10,092 nt of DNA from an uncultured Collinsella sp. (GTDB lineage Bacteria; Actinomycetota; Coriobacteriia; Coriobacteriales; Coriobacteriaceae), in the NCBI GenBank assembly GCA_900555225.1, contig USKL01000036.1, positions 1 through 10,092 of the forward strand, written 5' to 3'. The translations under genes and the position numbers were made by a program. This document shows, piece after piece, positions 1 through 6,340 of this stretch (its first letter is position 1; each line of letters opens with the position of its first letter). Under the pieces are notes generated by a model. That model was not told the origin of the DNA, ran no database searches, and worked only from the letters and a program-made list of their open reading frames with translations.

Positions 1-12
1 GAAGAAGGTCTT

Positions 13-43
13 AAAAAAGCCCGGAAGGCAATGCCTTCCGGGC
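13..43 (-). terminator. Intrinsic terminator of pyk
   Basis: Read on the minus strand, an 11-bp perfect GC-rich stem (bases 33-43 paired with 19-29) closes a 3-base loop and is followed directly by six T residues (bases 18 down to 13). It lies 33 bases beyond the pyk stop codon. The plus-strand side has no matching T run, so it acts mainly on minus-strand transcription. Confidence 0.9.
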
Positions 44-76
44 CCTTTGCAATGCAAGTATGCTTGCAAGTGCGTT

Positions 77-1537
77 TTAGCGCACCTGAGCGACGTAAGC
101 GACGTTGGTCGAGGAGACCTTGTCCTCGAGCTGGACGCTCATGCGGGGATCGCCAGCGGTGGCGACGGTCAGGTCGCCGGCCTCGACGTAGCCGAGCTCC
201 TTAGCGGTCTCGATCGCCTTGACGATCGTGCCGTTGACGGTGCCCTGGGTAATCTCGGCCTGGTGCGGGATAACGCCCCAGTACATGATCATCTGCTGGA
301 CGGCCCACTCGTGGCGGGAGAACGCGCAGATCGGCATGTTGGGACGGAAGTGCGAGATCAGGCGAGCAGTACGGCCGGTGGTCGTCGGCACGGTGATGCA
401 CTTGGCGCCAACGGTGGTGGCCATGTTCACAGCGGACATACCCACAACGTTGTTGACAACGCGGGTGCCGTGAGCGTCAGCCGGAACCTCGAGCGGAGCG
501 TGGGCCGGGAGGTACTTCTCGGTCTCGAGAGCAATGCTGGCCTGCATCTTGACGGCCTCGACCGGGTACTTACCGGCAGCGGACTCGCCAGAGAGCATAA
601 CGGCGTCGGTGCCGTCGTAGATGGCGTTAGCAACGTCGGCAACCTCGGCGCGCGTCGGGCGCGGGTTCTGCTGCATGGAGTCGAGCATCTGCGTAGCGGT
701 GATAACGGGCTTGTAGGCCGCGTTGCACTTGGCGATGATCTCCTTCTGGATGTGGGGAACGAGCTCGGGCTTGATCTCGATGCCCAGGTCGCCACGGGCG
801 ACCATGATGCCGTCGGAAGCCTCGAGGATCTCGTCGAAGTTCTCGACGCCCAGGGCGCACTCGATCTTCGGGAAGATCGTCACGTGCTCGCCGCCGTTCT
901 CGCGGCAAAGCTCGCGGATGCCGCGGACGGACTCGCCGTCACGGATGAAGGAAGCGGCGATGTAGTCGATGTTCTCGGTCAGGCCAAAGAGGATGTCCTG
1001 ACGATCGCGCTCGGTGATAGCGGGCAGCGAGATGTTGACGTTGGGCATGTTAACACCCTTGCGCTCGCCGATCAGGCCGTCGTTCTTGACGACGCAGGTC
1101 ATGTCCTGGCCGTCGACGGACTCGACCTCGAGGGCAACCAGGCCGTCATCGATCAGGATGAGGGAGCCCTTCTCGACCTCGGAGGGCAGAGCCAGGTAGT
1201 CGAGGGAGATGTGCTCAGAGGTGCCGTGGAAATCCTCGGACGTGGGCTGAGCGGTGACGACGATCTTGTCGCCGGTCTTGACGGCAACCTTCTTGCCGTC
1301 GACCAGAAGGCCGGTGCGGACCTCGGGGCCCTTGGTGTCGAGCAGGATGCCGACGGGCAGACCGAGCTCCTTGGAAATACGACGGACGCGCTCGATGCGA
1401 CCGTGGTGCTCGTCGTAGGATCCGTGCGAGAAGTTAAAACGGGCGACGTTCATGCCCGCCTTGATCATCTCACGGATGGTCTCGTCGCTATCGCAGGCGG
1501 GACCCATGGTGCATACAATCTTGGTGCGCTTGTACAT
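77..1537 (-). CDS. pyk: Pyruvate kinase
   Basis: This is the last step of glycolysis: phosphoenolpyruvate and ADP give pyruvate and ATP in the cytoplasm. The 486-residue protein has the standard A/B/C architecture. The N-terminal barrel strand carries TKIVCTMGPA (5-14). ARFNFSHG (32-39) and LDTKGPEVRTG (66-76) follow, with the B domain from about 77 to 165. The catalytic lysine is K224 in FPKIE, the metal and substrate loop is MVARGDLG (245-252), and the helix region runs through LSGESAAGKYP (315-325). E72 in KGPE, with T68, K69 and T75, is the residue set known from K+-dependent enzymes. A TTTGRT loop (385-390) sits where fructose-1,6-bisphosphate binds in allosteric relatives, so allostery is possible. 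There is no extra C-terminal PEP-utiliser domain. The ATG at 1537 is preceded by GGAGGT (1542-1547) four bases away. It is monocistronic here, with its own promoter and terminator. Confidence 0.97.
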   Translation of the reverse strand: MYKRTKIVCTMGPACDSDETIREMIKAGMNVARFNFSHGSYDEHHGRIERVRRISKELGLPVGILLDTKGPEVRTGLLVDGKKVAVKTGDKIVVTAQPTSEDFHGTSEHISLDYLALPSEVEKGSLILIDDGLVALEVESVDGQDMTCVVKNDGLIGERKGVNMPNVNISLPAITERDRQDILFGLTENIDYIAASFIRDGESVRGIRELCRENGGEHVTIFPKIECALGVENFDEILEASDGIMVARGDLGIEIKPELVPHIQKEIIAKCNAAYKPVITATQMLDSMQQNPRPTRAEVADVANAIYDGTDAVMLSGESAAGKYPVEAVKMQASIALETEKYLPAHAPLEVPADAHGTRVVNNVVGMSAVNMATTVGAKCITVPTTTGRTARLISHFRPNMPICAFSRHEWAVQQMIMYWGVIPHQAEITQGTVNGTIVKAIETAKELGYVEAGDLTVATAGDPRMSVQLEDKVSSTNVAYVAQVR

Positions 1538-1600
1538 TCAGACCTCCATCTGACATCGTCTTGCGCTGATAGATAAACCATAAGAAATAAAACTGAGATG

Positions 1601-1631
1601 ATTATAACGAAATGCCGACCGAATACCCCAA
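1601..1631 (-). promoter_or_regulatory. Probable pyk promoter
   Basis: A perfect TATAAT is read on the minus strand at 1606-1601, 63 bases before the pyk start codon. The best -35 is weak: TTGGGG at 1631-1626 with a 19-base spacer, preceded by a T run. Transcription would start near 1594, giving a leader of about 57 bases. The -10 call is firm and the -35 call is not. Confidence 0.6.
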
Positions 1632-1831
1632 AAAATCGACCGTATGCCGAATTAGAAGTTCATTTTTTGCGGTAAAAACGGTATATGAAAAATCTTTACC
1701 AACCGCTCTGACCGCTGCTATCTGGGCGATATTTCAGTTTGACGATGCGCCGAAGAAAAAACGTTTTATCAATGTTGAGCATCACACGGTCTGCATCGTT
1801 GCACTCGAGCCGTGTTTCCAATTGGAATGTT
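1632..1831. other. AT-richer divergent intergenic stretch, no gene seen
   Basis: The whole gap between pyk and the ATPase gene is 442 bases. Its left end holds the pyk promoter and its right end the ATPase promoter candidate and leader. The middle is clearly lower in GC than the flanking genes. It contains A/T runs and a 6-bp inverted repeat (1784-1789 with 1810-1815) around a 20-base loop. It has no convincing reading frame: the 75-codon frame from 1612 has no ribosome binding site and starts inside the pyk promoter. I see no tRNA or other recognisable RNA in it. Confidence 0.6.
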
Positions 1832-1861
1832 TTGGCTAGACGCGCCGCTTTGGGGTACCAT
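1832..1861 (+). promoter_or_regulatory. Candidate promoter of the cation ATPase gene
   Basis: TTGGCT (1832-1837) and TACCAT (1856-1861) are separated by 18 bases, each matching four of six consensus positions. A start site near 1868 would begin the transcript a few bases before the first hairpin of the structured leader, which makes the placement attractive. The boxes alone are weak evidence. Confidence 0.35.
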
Positions 1862-1875
1862 AGCTCCACTATCAA

Positions 1876-1972
1876 CTGCCGCTCAGCACGGCAGCCTTGA
1901 TGAGCCCTTGCCCTTCTCCTGGGAATTATGATCGGGCATCAATCTGCTGAGTGGCCCGAATCCCAGGAGGGG
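1876..1972 (+). promoter_or_regulatory. Structured 5' leader that can mask the ATPase ribosome binding site
   Basis: Hairpin 1 pairs CTGCCG (1876-1881) with CGGCAG (1889-1894) around the 7-base loop CTCAGCA (1882-1888). Hairpin 2 pairs CTCCTGGGA (1916-1924) with TCCCAGGAG (1961-1969). An inner helix TCGGGC/GCCCGA (1932-1937 with 1954-1959) encloses a 16-base loop. The outer 3' arm contains most of the AGGAGG (1965-1970) that serves the ATG at 1980, so the folded form would hide it. Loop 1 is fully complementary to TGCTGAG (1945-1951) in loop 2. TTGAT (1897-1901) is complementary to ATCAA (1938-1942), and GCCC (1904-1907) can compete for GGGC (1934-1937). The layout suggests a translational switch, perhaps responding to a cation. 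I do not recognise a known riboswitch class. The pairings are seen in the sequence; regulation is inferred. Confidence 0.55.
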
Positions 1973-1979
1973 ACTCTAT

Positions 1980-4661
1980 ATGCAAAAGGAATACCTGTCC
2001 GCCGCGGCGGAGGTGCTCAGCGACCAGGGTGTCGATGAGAACCTCGGCCTGAGCGACGACGAGGCGTCGTCGCGCCTCGCTAAGACAGGCCCTAACAAGC
2101 TCGAGGAAGCCGAGAAGACGCCGCTGTGGAAGCGTTTCTTTGAGCAGATGGCCGATCCCATGGTCATCATGCTGATCGTTGCCGCCGTCATCAGCGCGCT
2201 CACGGGCATGGTCAAGGGCGAGCCCGACTTTGCCGATGTCGTCATCATCATGTTCGTCGTTATCGTCAACTCGGTACTGGGCGTGGTCCAGGAAGCCAAG
2301 AGCGAGGAGGCCCTCGAGGCCCTGCAGGAGATGAGCGCGGCGCAGTCCAAGGTGCTGCGCGACGGCAAGCTCGTGCATCTGCCGAGCGCCGAGCTCGTTC
2401 CTGGCGATATCGTGCTGCTCGAGGCCGGCGACTCGGTGCCTGCCGACTGCCGTGTGCTCGAGAGCGCCACGATGAAGATCGAAGAGGCCGCACTCACCGG
2501 CGAGTCCGTGCCCGTAGAGAAGCACGCCAACGTGATCGAGCTTGCCGCGGGCACCGATGACGTGCCGCTTGGCGACCGCAAGAACATGTGCTACATGGGC
2601 TCCACCGTGGTGTACGGCCGTGGCCGCGCCGTCGTAGTCGGTACCGGCATGAACACCGAGATGGGCAAGATTGCCGGCGCCCTGGCCGAGGCCAAGGAAG
2701 AGCTCACACCGCTGCAGGTGAAGCTTGCCGAGCTCAGCCGCATCCTCACCATCATGGTGATTATCATCTGCGTCGTGATCTTTGGCGTTGACATCCTCCG
2801 CCACGGCGTGGGCAACGTCCTTACCGACCCGACCGCCCTGCTCGACACCTTTATGGTCGCTGTCTCGCTCGCCGTCGCTGCCATCCCCGAGGGCCTGGTC
2901 GCCGTCGTGACCATCGTGCTGTCGCTCGGCGTGACCAAGATGGCCAAGCGCCAGGCGATTATCCGCAAGCTTTCTGCCGTCGAGACCCTCGGCTGCACGC
3001 AGACCATCTGCTCCGACAAGACCGGCACCCTTACCCAGAACAAGATGACCGTCGTCAAGCACGAGCTCGCTGCGCCTAAGGAGAAGTTCCTGGCAGGTAT
3101 GGCCCTTTGCTCCGATGCCCAGTGGGACGAGGAGCTGGGCGAGGCCGTGGGCGAGCCGACTGAGTGTGCGCTCGTCAACGACGCCGGCAAGGCTGGTCTC
3201 ACCGGCCTGACTGCCGAGCACCCGCGCGTGGGCGAGGCCCCGTTCGACTCGGGCCGCAAGATGATGTCCGTGGTCGTCGAGACCCTGGACGGCGAGTATG
3301 AGCAGTACACCAAGGGCGCGCCCGACGTGGTGATCGGCCTGTGCACCCATATCTACGAGGGCGAAAAGGTCGTCCCGCTGACCGAGGAGCGTCGCGCCGA
3401 GCTCGTGGCCGCCAACAAGGCCATGGCCGACGAGGCCCTGCGCGTGCTGGCGCTGGCAAGTCGCACTTACACCGAGGTCCCGAGCGACTGCAGCCCCGCT
3501 GCGCTCGAGCACGACCTGGTCTTCTGCGGCCTATCCGGCATGATTGACCCTGTCCGCCCCGAGGTCGCCGACGCCATCCGCGAGGCCCACGATGCCGGTA
3601 TTCGCACCGTCATGATCACGGGCGACCATATCGACACCGCCGTGGCCATTGCCAAGCAGCTGGGCATCGTCGCCGATCGCAGCCATGCCATCACCGGTGC
3701 CGACCTCGATCGCATGAGCGACGAGGAGCTCGACGCGCACATCGAGGACTACGGCGTGTACGCTCGCGTCCAGCCCGAGCACAAGACCCGCATCGTCGAG
3801 GCCTGGAAGTCACGCGACCAGATCGTGGCCATGACGGGCGATGGCGTCAACGACGCCCCGTCCATCAAGCGCGCCGACATCGGCGTGGGCATGGGCATCA
3901 CCGGTACCGACGTCACCAAGAACGTTGCCGACATGGTGCTTGCCGACGACAACTTCGCCACCATCATCGGTGCTTGCGAAGAGGGCCGTCGCATCTACGA
4001 CAATATCCGCAAGGTCATCCAGTTCCTGCTTTCGGCTAACCTTGCCGAGGTGTTCTCGGTGTTTATCGCCACGCTCATCGGCTTTACCATCTTCCAGCCG
4101 GTGCAGCTGCTGTGGGTGAACCTGGTCACCGACTGCTTCCCCGCGCTCGCGCTGGGCATGGAGGATGCCGAGGGTGACATCATGAAGCGCAAGCCGCGCA
4201 ACGCCAAGGACGGTGTCTTTGCCGGTCATATGGGCCTGGACTGCGTGGTCCAGGGTCTGATCATCACCGTGCTGGTGCTGGCGAGCTTCTTTGTGGGCGT
4301 GTACTTTGACATGGGCTACATCCACATCGCCGATATGATCGCCGGCAATGCCGACGAGGAAGGCGTGATGATGGCGTTCATCACGCTCAACATGGTCGAG
4401 ATTTTCCACTGCTTCAATATGCGCAGCCGTCGTGCGTCGCTGTTCACCATGAAGAAGCAGAACAAGTGGCTGTGGGCTTCTGCCGCGCTGGCACTGGTGC
4501 TGACGGTGATCGTGACCGTGCAGCCGACGCTTGCCGAGATGTTCTTCGGCCCTGTGACGCTTGAGCTCAAGGGCGTTCTTGCCGCGCTGGGTCTGGCCTT
4601 CCTGATCATCCCGCTGATGGAGATCTACAAGGCGATCATGCGCGCGGTCGAGAAGGAGTAA
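1980..4661 (+). CDS. P2A-type cation-transporting ATPase, probably calcium
   Basis: This is an ATP-driven membrane pump of 893 residues, the normal length for bacterial relatives of the SERCA/PMCA family. The order is: N-terminal cation-ATPase segment (about 1-65), M1-M2, and actuator domain with TGES (173-176). M3-M4 follow with IPEGL (302-306), then the phosphorylated aspartate D346 in DKTGTLTQ. The nucleotide-binding domain comes next, then the hinge MTGDGVNDAP (618-627) and M5-M10. Aligned by eye with SERCA, E304 (M4), N687 and E690 (M5), and N714, T717 and D718 (M6) match Ca2+ ligands. The M8 ligand Glu is replaced by N804. Ca2+ efflux is therefore likely, perhaps with altered stoichiometry; Mn2+ or another divalent ion cannot be excluded. 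The ATG follows AGGAGG by nine bases. It appears monocistronic, with a structured leader before it and a terminator after it. Confidence 0.93.
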   Translation: MQKEYLSAAAEVLSDQGVDENLGLSDDEASSRLAKTGPNKLEEAEKTPLWKRFFEQMADPMVIMLIVAAVISALTGMVKGEPDFADVVIIMFVVIVNSVLGVVQEAKSEEALEALQEMSAAQSKVLRDGKLVHLPSAELVPGDIVLLEAGDSVPADCRVLESATMKIEEAALTGESVPVEKHANVIELAAGTDDVPLGDRKNMCYMGSTVVYGRGRAVVVGTGMNTEMGKIAGALAEAKEELTPLQVKLAELSRILTIMVIIICVVIFGVDILRHGVGNVLTDPTALLDTFMVAVSLAVAAIPEGLVAVVTIVLSLGVTKMAKRQAIIRKLSAVETLGCTQTICSDKTGTLTQNKMTVVKHELAAPKEKFLAGMALCSDAQWDEELGEAVGEPTECALVNDAGKAGLTGLTAEHPRVGEAPFDSGRKMMSVVVETLDGEYEQYTKGAPDVVIGLCTHIYEGEKVVPLTEERRAELVAANKAMADEALRVLALASRTYTEVPSDCSPAALEHDLVFCGLSGMIDPVRPEVADAIREAHDAGIRTVMITGDHIDTAVAIAKQLGIVADRSHAITGADLDRMSDEELDAHIEDYGVYARVQPEHKTRIVEAWKSRDQIVAMTGDGVNDAPSIKRADIGVGMGITGTDVTKNVADMVLADDNFATIIGACEEGRRIYDNIRKVIQFLLSANLAEVFSVFIATLIGFTIFQPVQLLWVNLVTDCFPALALGMEDAEGDIMKRKPRNAKDGVFAGHMGLDCVVQGLIITVLVLASFFVGVYFDMGYIHIADMIAGNADEEGVMMAFITLNMVEIFHCFNMRSRRASLFTMKKQNKWLWASAALALVLTVIVTVQPTLAEMFFGPVTLELKGVLAALGLAFLIIPLMEIYKAIMRAVEKE

Positions 4662-4673
4662 GTTAACCTGTCC

Positions 4674-4761
4674 GGGCCCGCCCCACGCCCTTTCTCCCTC
4701 ACTGGTCCTCGCGCTTCGCGCTGCGGGATCGTTCGGGAGAAAGGGCTTCCGGGGCGGGCCC
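4674..4761. repeat. Long imperfect palindrome downstream of the ATPase gene
   Basis: GGGCCCGCCCC (4674-4684) pairs with GGGGCGGGCCC (4751-4761). After a short internal loop, GCCCTTTCTCCC (4687-4698) pairs with GGGAGAAAGGGC (4735-4746). The 36-base centre holds two smaller helices (4704-4708 with 4726-4730, and 4710-4713 with 4717-4720). It begins 12 bases after the ATPase stop. No T run follows on either side, so it is not a standard terminator. It may protect mRNA 3' ends, help termination, or be a copy of a dispersed intergenic palindrome. Confidence 0.7.
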
Positions 4762-4821
4762 TGCGGTATCCTTGCTGGCTTTTCTCCCGCGCGGATGATA
4801 AAGGGCTGAGGGAAAGTTTGT

Positions 4822-4855
4822 GAGCTGGTCGGGCTTTGCCCGGCCAGCTCTTTTT
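4822..4855 (+). terminator. Intrinsic terminator after the ATPase gene
   Basis: A 13-bp stem with one T-G pair joins GAGCTGGTCGGGC (4822-4834) to GCCCGGCCAGCTC (4838-4850) around a TTT loop, followed by five T residues (4851-4855). It is 160 bases after the ATPase stop and just ahead of rsgA, so it separates the two transcripts. Confidence 0.85.
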
Positions 4856-4865
4856 GATTTAAAAT
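4836..4865 (+). promoter_or_regulatory. Candidate rsgA promoter overlapping the terminator
   Basis: TAAAAT (4860-4865) sits just after the terminator T run, with TTGCCC (4836-4841) 18 bases upstream inside the terminator stem. A start near 4872 would give a leader of about 32 bases. The -10 is reasonable and the -35 is weak. Confidence 0.35.
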
Positions 4866-4903
4866 ACCTGCTCAGTTGTGATTTATGGTGCTGGGAGGCG
4901 CTT

Positions 4904-6088
4904 GTGGGCAAGGCTAAGGCTAAAGCGAAGAAAAAGACGACGGGGGCGCGGGCTAAGCGCGATCGTCGTCGGAAGCTTGCGACCGAGCCCCCCGCGTCTG
5001 CCGAGGAGCTGCTGGCAAGCGTGCCGGGACTTGACGCGCTGCAGGACGTTCCGGCGTTTGATGACCTGCCGGTCGATGAAGCTCAGCAGGCGGCATTTGG
5101 CGGCTTTTGCGCACATGCTGAGGAGCCCGAGCAGATGCAGCTTGGCGCCGTGGTGCGCTTGGATCGCGGGTTTCCGCTGGTGGCGACTGCCAACGATACC
5201 TTCCGCGCCGAGCATGCCGTGGGGTTTGCCAAGTCGCGCGGCGAGGACGAGGTCCTGCTGCCTGCCGTGGGCGACCGTGTGGCGGTGCGCCGCGCTCCCG
5301 GGCACGATATGGGCGTGATTGAGTGCGTGCTGCCGCGCCGTACGAGCTTTGAGCGTTGGCGCGGCCGTGCCCGCGGAGAGCGCCAGGTGCTCTGCTCCAA
5401 CGTGGATAGCGTGCTAATCGTGCAGGCGCTCGGTGCTGGCGAGGTACTGCTCGACCGCGTGGCGCGTTCGCTGGTGTTGGCGCTCGACTGCGATGCCGAG
5501 CCGGTGGTAGTGCTCACCAAAGCTGACCGTTGCGATGCCGAGGAGCTCGAGCGCGATCTGGACCGCGTGCGCCGCCTGGTGGGTCCGAACGTGCGCGTAA
5601 TCGTGACGTCCTCTGCCGAGGGCCGCGGCCTGGACGAGGTACGCGCCTGCGTGCCCGCCGGGAGCTGCGCCATGATCCTGGGTGAGTCGGGTGCCGGCAA
5701 GTCGACGCTGCTCAATGCGCTGCTGGGCCACGATGCGTTGGCGACCGGCGGTGTGCGCGAACGCGACGACCAGGGCCGTCACACTACCGTTGCGCGCGTG
5801 ATGGTGGCGCTGCCGGGCGACGCCGGCGTGATCGCCGATGCCCCGGGCCTGCGCAGCCTACCGCTCGTGGGTCACGAGCGGGGTCTGGCGCGCGCCTTCC
5901 CCGAGATTGTCGAGGCATCGCGTGCGTGCCGGTTTGGCGATTGCACGCATACCCATGAGCCGGGTTGTGCCGTTCGCGAGGCCGAGGACGCCGGGCAGAT
6001 CGACAGCCTGCGTTTGGAAACGTTCCAAAACCTGGCGTCATCCATGCGCGTGAGTGCTCAAATGCTCGATCCCGATGTCCATCTGTAA
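4904..6088 (+). CDS. rsgA: Ribosome small-subunit-dependent GTPase A
   Basis: RsgA binds the 30S subunit late in assembly and hydrolyses GTP to check and release the maturing particle. I chose the GTG at 4904 (394 residues) because GGAGG (4894-4898) lies five bases before it; the frame stays open to 4820, but that part overlaps the terminator. Residues 1-24 are very rich in Lys and Arg, and about 25-78 is an acidic, probably flexible segment. The OB fold spans about 80-148. The circularly permuted G domain gives G4 as TKAD (205-208; NKxD is more usual), then the P loop GESGAGKS (260-267), a conserved HTT switch segment, and G3 DAPG (312-315). The zinc knuckle follows as C342, C347, H349 and C355 in the pattern C-x4-C-x-H-x5-C. 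The protein is somewhat longer than most family members because of the N-terminal extension. It is a single-gene unit with its own terminator. Confidence 0.95.
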   Translation: MGKAKAKAKKKTTGARAKRDRRRKLATEPPASAEELLASVPGLDALQDVPAFDDLPVDEAQQAAFGGFCAHAEEPEQMQLGAVVRLDRGFPLVATANDTFRAEHAVGFAKSRGEDEVLLPAVGDRVAVRRAPGHDMGVIECVLPRRTSFERWRGRARGERQVLCSNVDSVLIVQALGAGEVLLDRVARSLVLALDCDAEPVVVLTKADRCDAEELERDLDRVRRLVGPNVRVIVTSSAEGRGLDEVRACVPAGSCAMILGESGAGKSTLLNALLGHDALATGGVRERDDQGRHTTVARVMVALPGDAGVIADAPGLRSLPLVGHERGLARAFPEIVEASRACRFGDCTHTHEPGCAVREAEDAGQIDSLRLETFQNLASSMRVSAQMLDPDVHL

Positions 6089-6106
6089 TTGATTTTTCCT
6101 ATGACA

Positions 6107-6140
6107 GCCGTCTCCCAACTGTTCGGGAGACGGCTTTTTT
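6107..6140 (+). terminator. Intrinsic terminator of rsgA
   Basis: A perfect 10-bp stem GCCGTCTCCC (6107-6116) with GGGAGACGGC (6125-6134) has an 8-base loop and is followed by six T residues (6135-6140). It starts 18 bases after the rsgA stop codon. Confidence 0.93.
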
Positions 6141-6170
6141 GCTGCGGAAAAGCCTCGAAACATGCAGTTT

Positions 6171-6285
6171 GCTGACGTACTGACCAAAACCTTGCCACGA
6201 GCTTGACGGGCTGGTCAGCTTTTGGTCAGCGATTGGTTTGACATCGAAAACCAAAATCGCAATTGCGCCGCTTTGCACTCTGACC
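6171..6285. promoter_or_regulatory. CTGAC/GTCAG motif cluster ahead of the tad operon
   Basis: Five copies of CTGAC or its complement lie in 115 bases: GCTGAC (6171-6176), CTGACC (6180-6185), GGTCAG (6213-6218), GGTCAG (6224-6229) and CTGACC (6280-6285). CTGACCAAAA (6180-6189) is a perfect inverted repeat of TTTTGGTCAG (6220-6229). GGTCAGC is directly repeated 11 bases apart (6213-6219 and 6224-6230), about one helical turn. This looks like a multi-site operator for the pilus operon. The repeats are seen; regulator binding is inferred. Confidence 0.4.
6229..6260 (+). promoter_or_regulatory. Consensus -35 hexamer inside a small inverted repeat
   Basis: TTGACA (6238-6243) is a perfect -35 box, but no good -10 sits 16 to 18 bases downstream (the best there resembles AATTGC). 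The box lies at the centre of an inverted repeat: GCGAT (6229-6233) with ATCGC (6256-6260), and TGGTTT (6234-6239) with AAACCA (6248-6253). It may be an activator-dependent promoter of the tad operon or a coincidence. Confidence 0.25.
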
Positions 6286-6340
6286 GCCCAGACAATGGTG
6301 GTACGGGCATTCGCCCGGCACTGCCATGAGAGGAGCGGCC

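Noticed and set aside
47..1576. 509-codon open frame on the plus strand, antisense to pyk
   Set aside because: It mirrors the pyk reading frame almost end to end, starts inside the pyk terminator and has no ribosome binding site or recognisable domain. Open antisense frames are common opposite GC-biased genes.
1612..1839. 75-codon plus-strand frame in the pyk-ATPase gap
   Set aside because: It has no Shine-Dalgarno sequence, begins inside the pyk promoter region, and its translation has no recognisable feature.
1868..1979. Known metal riboswitch (yybP-ykoY, M-box or NiCo) ahead of the ATPase gene
   Set aside because: The conserved bases I know for these classes, such as the GGGGAGUAG-type segment of yybP-ykoY, are not visible. 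A covariance-model search would be decisive.
1926..3512. 528-codon open frame on the minus strand, antisense to the ATPase gene
   Set aside because: Its His/Leu/Asp-rich translation is a codon-bias shadow of the ATPase gene, which has all its catalytic motifs on the plus strand.
4820..4903. Upstream GTG extension of rsgA by 28 codons
   Set aside because: It overlaps the intrinsic terminator and the promoter candidate. The GTG at 4904 has a proper GGAGG five bases upstream and gives a sensible basic N terminus.
6326..6340. ATG at 6326 as the start of cpaB
   Set aside because: No ribosome binding site precedes it, and these bases contain the AGGAG that serves the GTG at 6341.
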